From the NCBI RefSeq assembly GCF_010671925.1, contig NZ_JAAHIH010000001.1, positions 1,369,053 through 1,433,052 on the forward strand: a stretch of DNA of 64,000 bases, given 5' to 3'. Shown here piece by piece: positions 18,603 through 28,323 of this stretch. The DNA comes from Moorena sp. SIOASIH. GTDB lineage: Bacteria; Cyanobacteriota; Cyanobacteriia; Cyanobacteriales; Coleofasciculaceae. How positions within the stretch are numbered: the stretch's first letter is position 1; the number at the start of each line of letters is the position of its first letter. The notes beneath the pieces were generated by a model that saw nothing but the letters and a program-made list of their open reading frames with translations, had not been told where the DNA came from and searched no databases. Made by a program: the position numbers and the translations under genes.

Positions 18603-21600
18603 TTGAGTTTAGTTGATTTATTAGGCGAAAGAGCGCAAGCTCAACCTAATCAGCTTGCCTATATCTTTCTCCTTGACGGAGAAACCGAATCAGGGAGTCT
18701 TACCTATGGGGAATTAGATGCAAAAGCAAGAGCGATCGCAGCCCATCTCCAATCAATGCAAGGAGAACGAGCTTTACTGTTATATCCTTCTGGATTAGAG
18801 TTCATTAGCGCTTTTATGGGCTGCTTATATGCCGGGGTTGTGGCGGTTCCGGTTTATCCTCCCAGACGCAATCAAAAATTGTCTCGCTTGCTAAATATTG
18901 TTAATGATGCCCAAGCGTGTATTGCACTGACCACCACATCGATACTGGCTGACATTGAGCAAAGGTGGGCAAGTGATGGGGAGTTAGCTCAGTTGAAGTT
19001 GATAGCTACCGATACCATTGTTGCTGATAGTCAAGAGTTTGCACCATTATCAGTGACAGGGTCGAGTTTAGCTTTTTTGCAATATACTTCCGGTTCCACG
19101 GGAACACCAAAGGGGGTGATGGTGACCCATGGCAATATCATCCACAACCAGCAGATGATCCATCAGGCATTTGGTCATAGTGAGAAGACTATCTTTGTAG
19201 GTTGGTTGCCATTGTTCCATGATATGGGATTGATTGGTAATGTCCTACAGCCAATGTATCTGGGAATTCCCTGTATTCTGATGCCGCCAGTGGCATTTCT
19301 GCAGAAGCCGATTCGTTGGTTAAAGGCGATTTCTAAGTATAGGGCGACTACCAGTGGCGGACCGAATTTTGCTTATGATTTATGTGTCAAAAAAATTCAA
19401 CCAGAACAATTAGCTAATCTTGACTTGAGCAGTTGGGATGTGGCTTTCAATGGGGCAGAACCAGTACGGGCAGAAACTCTGAAGCAATTTGGCCAAAAAT
19501 TTGCGAACTGTGGTTTTAACTACAGAGCCTTTTATCCTTGCTATGGCATGGCGGAGACTACCTTATTTGCTACCGGTGGTGAAAAGAATCAATCGCCGGT
19601 GATTCAGGGAGTTAAAGCTAAAGATTTAGAGCAAAATTTGGTAGTAGAGAGTGAGATTTCCTCGGATGAAAGTCGAGGGTTTGTTGGTGTTGGTCGTCCT
19701 TACCTGAACACAACAGTAATTATCGTTAACCCGGAGTCCTTAACTCCGAGTGAACCAGGACAAGTCGGAGAGATTTGGGTTAGCGGTGGTAGTGTAACGT
19801 CTGGGTATTGGAATCGCCCCCAAGCAACACAAGAAGTGTTACAAGCTTATCTGAAAGATACAGGAGACGGACCTTTTTTACGTACAGGGGACTTGGGATT
19901 TTTGCTCAAAGGTGAGTTATTTGTGACTGGACGACTCAAGGATATGATAATTATCCGGGGTCGCAATTATTATCCCCAAGATATTGAATTAACTGTTGAA
20001 AACAGCCATCCTGCTTTACGAAGTCATTGTAGTGCTGCCTTTTCTGTAGAGAGGGATGGAGAGGAGCGCTTGGTGGTTGCTTGTGAGGTGGAACGAACTC
20101 ACCTACGGAAGCTGAACACAGAGGAGGTAGTATCTGCCGTTCGTCATGGCATCTGGATGGAGCATGAGTTGAAGGTTTATGGAGTATTACTACTTAAGAC
20201 TGGTAGTATTCCTAAGACTTCCAGTGGAAAAATTCAGCGTCATGCTTGTCGCCAGGAATGGCTAAATAAGCAACTAAATTTAGTGGGTGAGTGGATTGAA
20301 AACGAGTTAGTGGAACCAATAACTAGTGAGCAGCGACCAGATGAATATTTCCCTGAAAAAACGACTAGCTTTATGCCAACTCAAAACAATGGACACAAGG
20401 TATTAACTAGCCAAGATACAGCCAGCCAATCTCGCGCCGATGAACTACTTGAATGGTTGCGTGACTATGCATCATTTCGCATTAACTCTCGCTTAATTGA
20501 TGAAAGACGTTGCATTCCACCTCATATTGTTCTAGATTTGGGAAACCGTGGGTTTTTCGGCCTACAAGTACCTTTTAACTATGGCGGAATAGGTCTGAAC
20601 AATGTTGATACCTTAAGGGTTATTGAGCAGTTGGGAGCCATAGATCAAACCCTAACATTGTTTGTTGGCAATCATAACGTCCTTGGGGTTCGTCCGATTA
20701 TGAAATATGCCTCCCTAGCTCAAAAAGAGCAATTACTTCCCAACCTAGCTACAGGTCGAGAAATAGCAGCCTACGCCTTAACAGAACCGGGGGCAGGTTC
20801 CAATCCCCGAGCCATATCCGCACGAGCAATACCGAATCCTAATGGTGGTTGGTTATTGGAAGGTTCTAAAATTTGGAGTGGTTCGGCTGCATGGTCTAGT
20901 GTTATCAATATTTTTGTCCAGCAGCTCGATCCCCATGGGAAACCGATGGGAATTAGTGGTTTCGTAGTGCCCCAGAGAACAAAAGGCTTGCGAATTGGTC
21001 CCGAAGCCCTGACTATGGGAATGCGGGGTATGGTTCAAAATGCCATATTTCTCGATGGAGTATCGGTAACTCCAGAGCAACTTTTGTCAGAAGCAGGTGC
21101 TGGGATGAAAGTAGCTCAAGATGCCATGATGCACGGTAGATTGGGTCTGGCTGCTGGATGCATTGGTGGTATGAAACGCTGCGCTCAGTTGATGCTTCGC
21201 TATGGTGAGCGTCGTTCGATCTCCACAGGTCGTTTACTCGATAATCCAGTTACATTAGTTCGTTTGAGCGATCTGACAGCCGCTATTACTGTCTTAGAAA
21301 ATTTAGTTTTCACGACTGCCGAGTTATTGGATAGGGGATATTCTATTCCTGAAGAAGTCTACACGGCTTGCAAGACATCGGGGCCTGAGTTTTTCTGGCA
21401 GGCTGCTGACAACCTGGTTCAGTTACTGGGCGGTCGCGGCTATATTGAAACAAACATTGCCCCTCAAATCTACCGTGATGCCAGAGTTTTTCGCATTTTT
21501 GAAGGTCCGACGGAAACTCTCAATATGTTCTTGGGGTCTCGCGTGATTCAGAAACCAGAAGAGCTTTACCAATTCTTATCTAAGACATTGGAAGTTCCCG

Positions 21601-22478
21601 AAGTGGCTAAACGTCTGAAAAATGCTACAGCAGAAATTAGCGATCGCTTAAGGAATAAGAGCCGATTTTGCGAAGATCATACCGCTTTACGATGGGCTTA
21701 TGTGTGTACAGGTGAAGTAGCAACTTGGGCTATTCTATTGGCAGTCGTGAAACGAAATTTGAAACAGTTAAGTTCTGAACCTTTGCAAATTGCTGCAACT
21801 TGGGCTGAATTACAGTTAGAGCAAAAACTCCAGCTTGTACTGATGGGAACACCAGCAGAGATGGTGGAATCTGACGCTGAGAATATCACCGCTCGCATAG
21901 AGGATTACGCCGAAAAAATTGGCGATATAGAACAAACTCTGCCAGGAGTTGACCATGAACTGGATGAATTTCTGCGTCAAACATCTACAGTAAAATCAAA
22001 TAAAAATTTAGATGTAGAGTTGATTCACTACCAGGAGACAAAAAAGGTTGCTGTAGAACCGAAAAATTATCAGCCTTTAGAGAATCAGGAAGTTTATACT
22101 TATGATCAGATTGGAAGTTGGATAAAAAACTGGTTGGCTAAACAACCAGGGATTCAGAGAGAAACTATTAATCGCCAGACATCTTTTGCCGATTATGGCA
22201 TGGATTCGGTGTTGGCACTAGAATTAGTACAAGCCTTAGAAGATTGGCTACAAACTTCCTTAGACGCAACGATTTTATGGAATTTTCCAACTATAGAATC
22301 CTTGGCTCAATACTTGGCTAGTATGTCAACACAAGAGGATGATTTAGAAACTTCACCTTCTGGTCAGGAGGAGGCAAAGACTACTACCTTAGAGTTGGAA
22401 AAACCTCTTGAAACTCAAATTGAGACATCTATTGCTGAAGAATTAGTGGCTCTGGAAAATTTATTGAAAGGAAATTAA
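18603..22478 (+). CDS. FAAL-acyl-CoA dehydrogenase-ACP loading protein (unit 3)
   Basis: 1291 residues. FAAL (about 1-570; YTSGSTGTPKG near 162; canonical HDMGLIG), a full acyl-CoA dehydrogenase-like domain (about 610-1050; TEPGAGSN near 726; catalytic Glu in FRIFEGPTE near 965; GGRGY upstream), then a carrier (YGMDSVLALE, Ser near 1201) and an acidic C-terminal docking helix. It should load a fatty acid on the ACP and probably introduce an alpha,beta double bond through FAD. A loading protein with a fused dehydrogenase is uncommon. Start: a MITE removed the ancestral GTG; between the upstream in-frame TAA and 18603 there is no ATG or GTG, so TTG at 18603 with GGGGAG nine bases before it is the only visible start. 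The first 16 or so residues of units 1 and 2 are therefore missing. One base separates it from the next gene. Confidence 0.88.
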   Translation: MSLVDLLGERAQAQPNQLAYIFLLDGETESGSLTYGELDAKARAIAAHLQSMQGERALLLYPSGLEFISAFMGCLYAGVVAVPVYPPRRNQKLSRLLNIVNDAQACIALTTTSILADIEQRWASDGELAQLKLIATDTIVADSQEFAPLSVTGSSLAFLQYTSGSTGTPKGVMVTHGNIIHNQQMIHQAFGHSEKTIFVGWLPLFHDMGLIGNVLQPMYLGIPCILMPPVAFLQKPIRWLKAISKYRATTSGGPNFAYDLCVKKIQPEQLANLDLSSWDVAFNGAEPVRAETLKQFGQKFANCGFNYRAFYPCYGMAETTLFATGGEKNQSPVIQGVKAKDLEQNLVVESEISSDESRGFVGVGRPYLNTTVIIVNPESLTPSEPGQVGEIWVSGGSVTSGYWNRPQATQEVLQAYLKDTGDGPFLRTGDLGFLLKGELFVTGRLKDMIIIRGRNYYPQDIELTVENSHPALRSHCSAAFSVERDGEERLVVACEVERTHLRKLNTEEVVSAVRHGIWMEHELKVYGVLLLKTGSIPKTSSGKIQRHACRQEWLNKQLNLVGEWIENELVEPITSEQRPDEYFPEKTTSFMPTQNNGHKVLTSQDTASQSRADELLEWLRDYASFRINSRLIDERRCIPPHIVLDLGNRGFFGLQVPFNYGGIGLNNVDTLRVIEQLGAIDQTLTLFVGNHNVLGVRPIMKYASLAQKEQLLPNLATGREIAAYALTEPGAGSNPRAISARAIPNPNGGWLLEGSKIWSGSAAWSSVINIFVQQLDPHGKPMGISGFVVPQRTKGLRIGPEALTMGMRGMVQNAIFLDGVSVTPEQLLSEAGAGMKVAQDAMMHGRLGLAAGCIGGMKRCAQLMLRYGERRSISTGRLLDNPVTLVRLSDLTAAITVLENLVFTTAELLDRGYSIPEEVYTACKTSGPEFFWQAADNLVQLLGGRGYIETNIAPQIYRDARVFRIFEGPTETLNMFLGSRVIQKPEELYQFLSKTLEVPEVAKRLKNATAEISDRLRNKSRFCEDHTALRWAYVCTGEVATWAILLAVVKRNLKQLSSEPLQIAATWAELQLEQKLQLVLMGTPAEMVESDAENITARIEDYAEKIGDIEQTLPGVDHELDEFLRQTSTVKSNKNLDVELIHYQETKKVAVEPKNYQPLENQEVYTYDQIGSWIKNWLAKQPGIQRETINRQTSFADYGMDSVLALELVQALEDWLQTSLDATILWNFPTIESLAQYLASMSTQEDDLETSPSGQEEAKTTTLELEKPLETQIETSIAEELVALENLLKGN

Positions 22479-22479
22479 T

Positions 22480-25400
22480 ATGAAGCAGATTAATCAAGAA
22501 AATGAGTCCCTGGCTTCCTCAAAACGGTTACTATTTGCTCTTAAACAAGCACGCACTCAATTAGAAGAACTACAACGACAAAAGAGTGAACCGATTGCTA
22601 TTGTTGGTATGGGTTGTCGGTTTCCAGGGGGGGTGAAAGATCCAGGAAGCTTTTGGCAACTGTTGAAAAATGGAGTTGATAGCATTACTGAAATTCCTGG
22701 GGAGCGATGGGATATAAAAGATTACTATCACCCAGATCCAGATGTTCCCGGCAAAATGTATACTCGCTATGGAGGATTTCTGGAAGAGGTTGATCAGTTC
22801 GAGCCACAATTTTTTGGAATTTCTCCCCGAGAAGCTACTGCTATGGACCCTCAGCAACGGTTGCTGTTAGAAGTGAGTTGGGAAGCATTAGAACATGCAG
22901 GGTTAGCACCGGATCAACTTCAAGGTAGCCAAACCGGAGCATTTATGGGGATCTGCTTTGAGGATTATTCCCGCTTTAGCGTTAACTCTGGAGATCCAAC
23001 CAGGATGGATGCCTACAGCAGTTTGGGCAATACTCGCAGTATTGCTGCAGGACGTTTAGCATATATTTTTGGCTTCAATGGTCCGACTTTCTTTTTAGAT
23101 ACAAGTTGTTCTTCCTCGCTTTTATCGGTTCACCTGGCTTGTCAGAGTTTACGTTATAGAGAGTGTAATCTAGCTTTAGCTGGTGGAGTGAACCTAATTC
23201 TCACCCCAGAAGCAACAATTGGTTTTTGTAAACTCAAAGCTTTGTCTACTGATGGTCGTTGCAAAACCTTTGATGCTTCGGCGGATGGTTACGGTAGAGG
23301 AGAAGGCTGTGGAATTCTAGTTCTCAAGCGTTTATCTAATGCAATAGCTGATGGAGACCAGATTTTTGCTTTAATTCGGGGTTCAGCAGTCAATCATGAT
23401 GGTAAAAGTAATGGACTCACAGCTCCCAATGGCTCTGCTCAAGAAGCTTTACTCCAGCAAGCCTTAGAAAATTCCAGGGTAACACCAAGCCAGATTCAAT
23501 ACGTAGAAGCTCACGGAACTGGCACATCTCTCGGAGATCCCATTGAAGTTCTAGCACTGGGGAAGGTCTTAGGTCAAGGTCGAGCACAAGATCAGCCTTT
23601 GAAGATCGGTTCAGTGAAAACTAATTTTGGTCATCTTGAAGCTGCTGCAGGGGTGGCGGGTCTGATCAAGGTGGTCCTTGGATTGCAGCATCAGCAGATT
23701 CCTCCCCATCTCCATTTGAAAGAGCCAAACCCTCATATTCCCTGGCAGAAATTGCCGATTACAGTGCCAACGGAATTAACTCCTTGGGAATCAGGGGAAA
23801 AAGGACGTTTGGCGGGAGTAAGTTCTTTTGGCATGAGTGGGACAAACGTTCATATTATCTTAGAAGAAGCACCAGGACAAGGCAAAAGTGAAGAGTTAAG
23901 TGAGCGTACGCACCATATATTAACGTTATCTGCAAAATCTGAAAAAGCTCTGCTTCAGTTAGTACAATCTTATCAAAAATTTTTAGGGAATAATTCCACA
24001 GCAGCGATCGCCGATATTTGCTTCACTGCCAATACGGGGCGCAGCCATTTTACCCATCGTCTAGCTATTCTTACATCTGACCAACAAGACTTAGCGGATA
24101 AATTAGCAAAAATTAGTGCAAAAGAAGAAGCTAGTAGTGTATTATCTGGACAACTCTCTAGTAATAATAAATCCCCTAAAATTGCTTTCTTGTTTACCGG
24201 ACAAGGTTCTCAGGATATCAACATGGGAAGACAACTCTATGAAACGCAACCCGTCTTCCGTCAAACCTTAGACCAGTGCGAGCAAATTCTCAAAACTTAT
24301 TTAGAAAAATCTATTTTAGATGTTATTTATCCGGAAAATACTAAAGAATTAAATAGTGCTCTCATTGACCAAACTGCTTATACCCAACCCGCCCTATTTG
24401 CCATCGAATATGCGCTCTTTCAGTTGTGGAAATCTTGGGGCATAAAACCCGATGTGGTCATGGGTCACAGTGTGGGTGAATATGTGGCAGCCTGTGTAGC
24501 AGGAGTATTTAGTTTAGAAGATGGATTAAAACTGATTGCCCATCGAGGAAGGTTAATGCAGCAGTTACCTTCTGGAGGAGAGATGGTAGCGGTGATGGCA
24601 TCAAAAGAGAAAGTCAATCAACTGATTGCCCCATATGCAGACAAAGTAGCAATAGCAGCCATCAATGGACCTGTTAGCACTGTAGTTTCTGGTGCAGCAG
24701 AACCGATTAAGACAGTTAGGGATAGCTTAGAAGCAGAAGGAATTAAGACCAAACAACTACAAGTATCCCACGCCTTCCATTCACCCTTAATGGAGCCGAT
24801 GTTGGCAGAGTTTGAAGCAATAGCATCAGAAATCACCTACAATAAACCGACTATTCCACTGATTTCCAATCTTACAGGAACTACAGCTGACGATAGTATT
24901 ACCACAGCCAGTTATTGGGTAAATCATGTCCGCCAACCGGTGAAGTTTGCCCAAAGTATGGAGACTTTGCACCAACTTGGTTATGACGTCTTCCTAGAAA
25001 TTGGATCCAAAGCAATATTGTTAGGGATGGGAAGGCAATGTTTGCCAGAGGGTGTCGGAGTATGGTTGCCTTCTCTGCGTCCTGCTCAAGAAGACTGGCA
25101 GCAAATGCTACATAGTTTAGCTCAGTTATATGTGCAGGGATTCAAAGTTGATTGGTTAGGGTTTGACCGAGATTATTCACGTAGTAAAGTAGTGTTGCCC
25201 ACTTATCCCTTTCAGCGGCAACGCTATTGGGTAAAGTCAACTCAACCATTTCTTGGAAATGGTTCTGATCAAGCTCAGACGGATATCGTGAATCTGCTCA
25301 ATAATGGGAATACTAAAGAGCTGGCAGAGCGGGTTGTTCAATCGAATGGTTTCACGGATGACCAATTGCAAGCTATCAACCGAGCGCTGGATATTCTGAC

Positions 25401-28323
25401 TAAACAACATCAGCAACAGCTGCAAAGTAAAAGTAATGTAGCTCAAGACTACTACAATGCACTGGCTTCCTTGAATTCAGGCTTGGCTCAAGATGAATCA
25501 GTCCAACCCGATGAAGAGAGATTTTTGACTTTTGGTCCTTTCCCCCAAGTCTTACCCGGCTTTTCCTGGAGCAAAGTTTTTTCCAGCCCTAAATCAAATC
25601 CTGAGTATGTAGAACTGATCCGCCGTGTTCAGAAAGAGATGAGGGATGTACTCTTTGCCCATGTAGACTTTTCAGTCTGTGAGAGTGCGCTGGATTTTGG
25701 CTGTGGCTATGGTTCAGATCTAATATCTTTGGCAAAAAAGTATCCCCATTTGAGACTACATGGCTATACCATCTCCAAGCAGCAAGCCCAGGTGGGAGCT
25801 GAGAAGGTACAAGCTCATCAGTTGCAACAGAAAGTTCAGATCTTCAACCGAGACAGTGCCACTGATCAGTATCCCGATAACTATGATTTAGTCTTTGGTT
25901 TTGAAGTAGCCCACCATGTCTTCAATAAAAAAGCCTTATTTAGTAATATTGGTCTCCATCTGAATGAGCAAGGTTATCTAGTATTGGCAGATTTTATTTC
26001 TAATGCAGAGTTTGCCATCCAACACCATGAGAGCTCATCATTCTTCATCACCAAAGACGAATGGGTAGAACACCTATCGTCAAATCAACTACAGGTGATC
26101 GAATGTATTGATACTAGTTATGAGATAGCAAATTTTCTCGATGACGCCAACTTTGAGGAGAATCTGGAGGCCATTTATCAAAGCAATCGAAATGAGAATA
26201 TACTAGCAGCGTTTCAATCCTATAACCAGCTAGGGGGTCTACTGCGAAAGGGATTAGCGAGCTATATCCTCCTGACAACTAAGAAGCAAAGCCAGTTGTC
26301 AGAAGACGAGTTAAGGCAGTGGAACCGTAGTCAGTTGCAAAAGTTGGTGCCCTATTCCCTGCGTTCACCCCAACACTGGCTGTATGAACTAGCCTGGAAG
26401 CCTCTACCTTCTGTGCCAGAATTCTCTACCCCTGAATCAGACACAGGTCAGTGGCTAATTTTTGCTGACCAGAAGGGAGTAGGTGAGGAGTTAGCTACTG
26501 AGCTAGAGCAACAGGGGAAGACCAGCATTCTCGTCTATCGGGGGGAAGCTTGTGAACAGATAAGTGTGAAGCAGTGGCGGCTCCGGTTGAGAGAGCCAGC
26601 TGATTACCTGCAGGTGTCTCAGACATTGGCGGATGGCCAAACCTGGGAAGGAGTAGTGCATCTATGGAGTCTGGATAGTAAGGAGCCAGTTGAGCTGACA
26701 GTGTCCAGCCTACAAGAATGCCAACAGCTAGGATGTGGCAGTGTATTGCATTTAGTACAAGCTCTGAATCAACTTGCAGAAAGTCACTCTAGTCCTGGTC
26801 TTTGGCTGATTACACAAGGCTCTCAGGCTGTGGAGAAGCAAAGCAACCTTGTGCAGGTGCAACAATCACCGCTCTGGGGACTGGGTCGAGTAATTACTCT
26901 GGAGTATCCTCAGCTGAATTGCCGATTGCTTGACCTGGATCTTAATGAGGGGGTGATCAGTAATACTCAGGTCTTGGTCAAGGAAATGCTAAGGCCGGAT
27001 GGCGAGAACCAACTTGCTTACCGCCAAGCTCAACGCTACGGAGCCAGGCTGAAGCGGTTTTGGGATCCAACAGGTGAGGATACTCTACCTGTGAAAGAGA
27101 CAGGAAGCTACCTGATTACTGGTGGACTGGGGGCACTGGGACTAGAAGTGGCTCAATGGTTGGTAGAGAAAGGAGCTCAACATTTGGTACTCACTTCACG
27201 ACGAAAGCCTAATCAGGAAGCCCAAAGAGTGTTAGACCAGATGCACCACTTGGGGGTAAATATCAAGGTAGTCCAAGCAGATGTTGCTCGGAGTGACGAT
27301 GTGGCAAGACTCCTAGTAGAGACTCAGGAATCCATGCGGTCACTCAGGGGAATCATTCATGCAGCAGGGGTACTGGATGATGGAGTGCTCATCGAGCAAA
27401 GTTGGGAGCGATTTGAGAAAGTTATGCTTCCCAAGGTAGCAGGCAGTTGGAATCTACACCAGCTTTCAAAGCACTTACCCCTGGATTTCTTTGTGTGCTT
27501 TTCATCCGTTGCATCACTGCTGGGTTCACCAGGTCAAGGAAACTATGCTGCTGCCAATGCTTTCATGGATGGTCTAGTTTATCATCGTCGTGCCATGGGT
27601 TTACCAGGTTTGAGTATCAACTGGGGACCGTGGAGTACAGCAGGGATGGCAGTCAACTTGGATAGTCGTTATCAAAATCGAATGGTGGCTATGGGAATCA
27701 GTCATCTGACTTCAGAACAGGGATTGGAGATTCTAGGACAACTGCTAGAACAATCTTTACCACAGGTAGGAGTTTTACCAGTGGAATGGTCAGTGTTCCA
27801 GGAGCAATTTAGTTTTGGTAATCAAATGCCATTGCTTTCGGAATTATTGATAACAGAAAGCGAATCCACAAAGACAAAGGAGCCTGAGCTTTTAGAAAGA
27901 TTAGAATCTGCTTCTGAGTGCGATCGCCAAAACATTTTAATAACTCACATTCAAACTGAAGTTGCTCAGGTATTAGGGCTCGATTCATCTGACTTACTAG
28001 ATCCAGATAGGGGTTTTGTTGACATGGGTATGGACTCACTGATGGCACTGGAACTAAAAAACCGACTCCAAAACAATCTTGGAATTCCCCTTGCCGCAAC
28101 ATTAGCAATTGAGTATTCAACCATTCAAACACTATCCAAGTATTTAGCTGAGGAAGTAATGGGATGGAGGTTACCTGAGAAGAATGATATGAACTTACCC
28201 AAAATTGAAAAAGAACAAGGGAATGCTTTGTCAGAAGTAAAACAAATTGCTGAAGACGATGTCGAATCCTTAATTGCCAAGGAAGTTGAAGAACTAAAAA
28301 CGCTATTAGGAGGTAGTCACTAA
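22480..28323 (+). CDS. Type I PKS module KS-AT-cMT-KR-ACP
   Basis: 1947 residues. An N-terminal docking helix (about 5-35) precedes the ketosynthase (Cys in DTSCSSSLLS near 210, HGTGTS near 345, KTNFGHLEA). The acyltransferase has GHSVGEY near 662 and HAFH near 764, the malonyl-CoA signature. A C-methyltransferase follows with the SAM motif LDFGCGYGSD near 1071. The ketoreductase has TGGLGALG near 1546, with active-site SSVAS and NYAAANAF. The ACP has GMDSLMALEL near 1853. No DH or ER is seen, so this module should leave an alpha-methyl, beta-hydroxyl unit on the acyl chain from the preceding loading protein. The stop overlaps the next start (TAATGA). Confidence 0.93.
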   Translation: MKQINQENESLASSKRLLFALKQARTQLEELQRQKSEPIAIVGMGCRFPGGVKDPGSFWQLLKNGVDSITEIPGERWDIKDYYHPDPDVPGKMYTRYGGFLEEVDQFEPQFFGISPREATAMDPQQRLLLEVSWEALEHAGLAPDQLQGSQTGAFMGICFEDYSRFSVNSGDPTRMDAYSSLGNTRSIAAGRLAYIFGFNGPTFFLDTSCSSSLLSVHLACQSLRYRECNLALAGGVNLILTPEATIGFCKLKALSTDGRCKTFDASADGYGRGEGCGILVLKRLSNAIADGDQIFALIRGSAVNHDGKSNGLTAPNGSAQEALLQQALENSRVTPSQIQYVEAHGTGTSLGDPIEVLALGKVLGQGRAQDQPLKIGSVKTNFGHLEAAAGVAGLIKVVLGLQHQQIPPHLHLKEPNPHIPWQKLPITVPTELTPWESGEKGRLAGVSSFGMSGTNVHIILEEAPGQGKSEELSERTHHILTLSAKSEKALLQLVQSYQKFLGNNSTAAIADICFTANTGRSHFTHRLAILTSDQQDLADKLAKISAKEEASSVLSGQLSSNNKSPKIAFLFTGQGSQDINMGRQLYETQPVFRQTLDQCEQILKTYLEKSILDVIYPENTKELNSALIDQTAYTQPALFAIEYALFQLWKSWGIKPDVVMGHSVGEYVAACVAGVFSLEDGLKLIAHRGRLMQQLPSGGEMVAVMASKEKVNQLIAPYADKVAIAAINGPVSTVVSGAAEPIKTVRDSLEAEGIKTKQLQVSHAFHSPLMEPMLAEFEAIASEITYNKPTIPLISNLTGTTADDSITTASYWVNHVRQPVKFAQSMETLHQLGYDVFLEIGSKAILLGMGRQCLPEGVGVWLPSLRPAQEDWQQMLHSLAQLYVQGFKVDWLGFDRDYSRSKVVLPTYPFQRQRYWVKSTQPFLGNGSDQAQTDIVNLLNNGNTKELAERVVQSNGFTDDQLQAINRALDILTKQHQQQLQSKSNVAQDYYNALASLNSGLAQDESVQPDEERFLTFGPFPQVLPGFSWSKVFSSPKSNPEYVELIRRVQKEMRDVLFAHVDFSVCESALDFGCGYGSDLISLAKKYPHLRLHGYTISKQQAQVGAEKVQAHQLQQKVQIFNRDSATDQYPDNYDLVFGFEVAHHVFNKKALFSNIGLHLNEQGYLVLADFISNAEFAIQHHESSSFFITKDEWVEHLSSNQLQVIECIDTSYEIANFLDDANFEENLEAIYQSNRNENILAAFQSYNQLGGLLRKGLASYILLTTKKQSQLSEDELRQWNRSQLQKLVPYSLRSPQHWLYELAWKPLPSVPEFSTPESDTGQWLIFADQKGVGEELATELEQQGKTSILVYRGEACEQISVKQWRLRLREPADYLQVSQTLADGQTWEGVVHLWSLDSKEPVELTVSSLQECQQLGCGSVLHLVQALNQLAESHSSPGLWLITQGSQAVEKQSNLVQVQQSPLWGLGRVITLEYPQLNCRLLDLDLNEGVISNTQVLVKEMLRPDGENQLAYRQAQRYGARLKRFWDPTGEDTLPVKETGSYLITGGLGALGLEVAQWLVEKGAQHLVLTSRRKPNQEAQRVLDQMHHLGVNIKVVQADVARSDDVARLLVETQESMRSLRGIIHAAGVLDDGVLIEQSWERFEKVMLPKVAGSWNLHQLSKHLPLDFFVCFSSVASLLGSPGQGNYAAANAFMDGLVYHRRAMGLPGLSINWGPWSTAGMAVNLDSRYQNRMVAMGISHLTSEQGLEILGQLLEQSLPQVGVLPVEWSVFQEQFSFGNQMPLLSELLITESESTKTKEPELLERLESASECDRQNILITHIQTEVAQVLGLDSSDLLDPDRGFVDMGMDSLMALELKNRLQNNLGIPLAATLAIEYSTIQTLSKYLAEEVMGWRLPEKNDMNLPKIEKEQGNALSEVKQIAEDDVESLIAKEVEELKTLLGGSH

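Noticed and set aside
22480..28323. Trans-AT or methylmalonyl-specific PKS
   Set aside because: Each module has its own AT with GHSVGEY and HAFH, the malonyl signature; methylation is explained by the embedded cMT.
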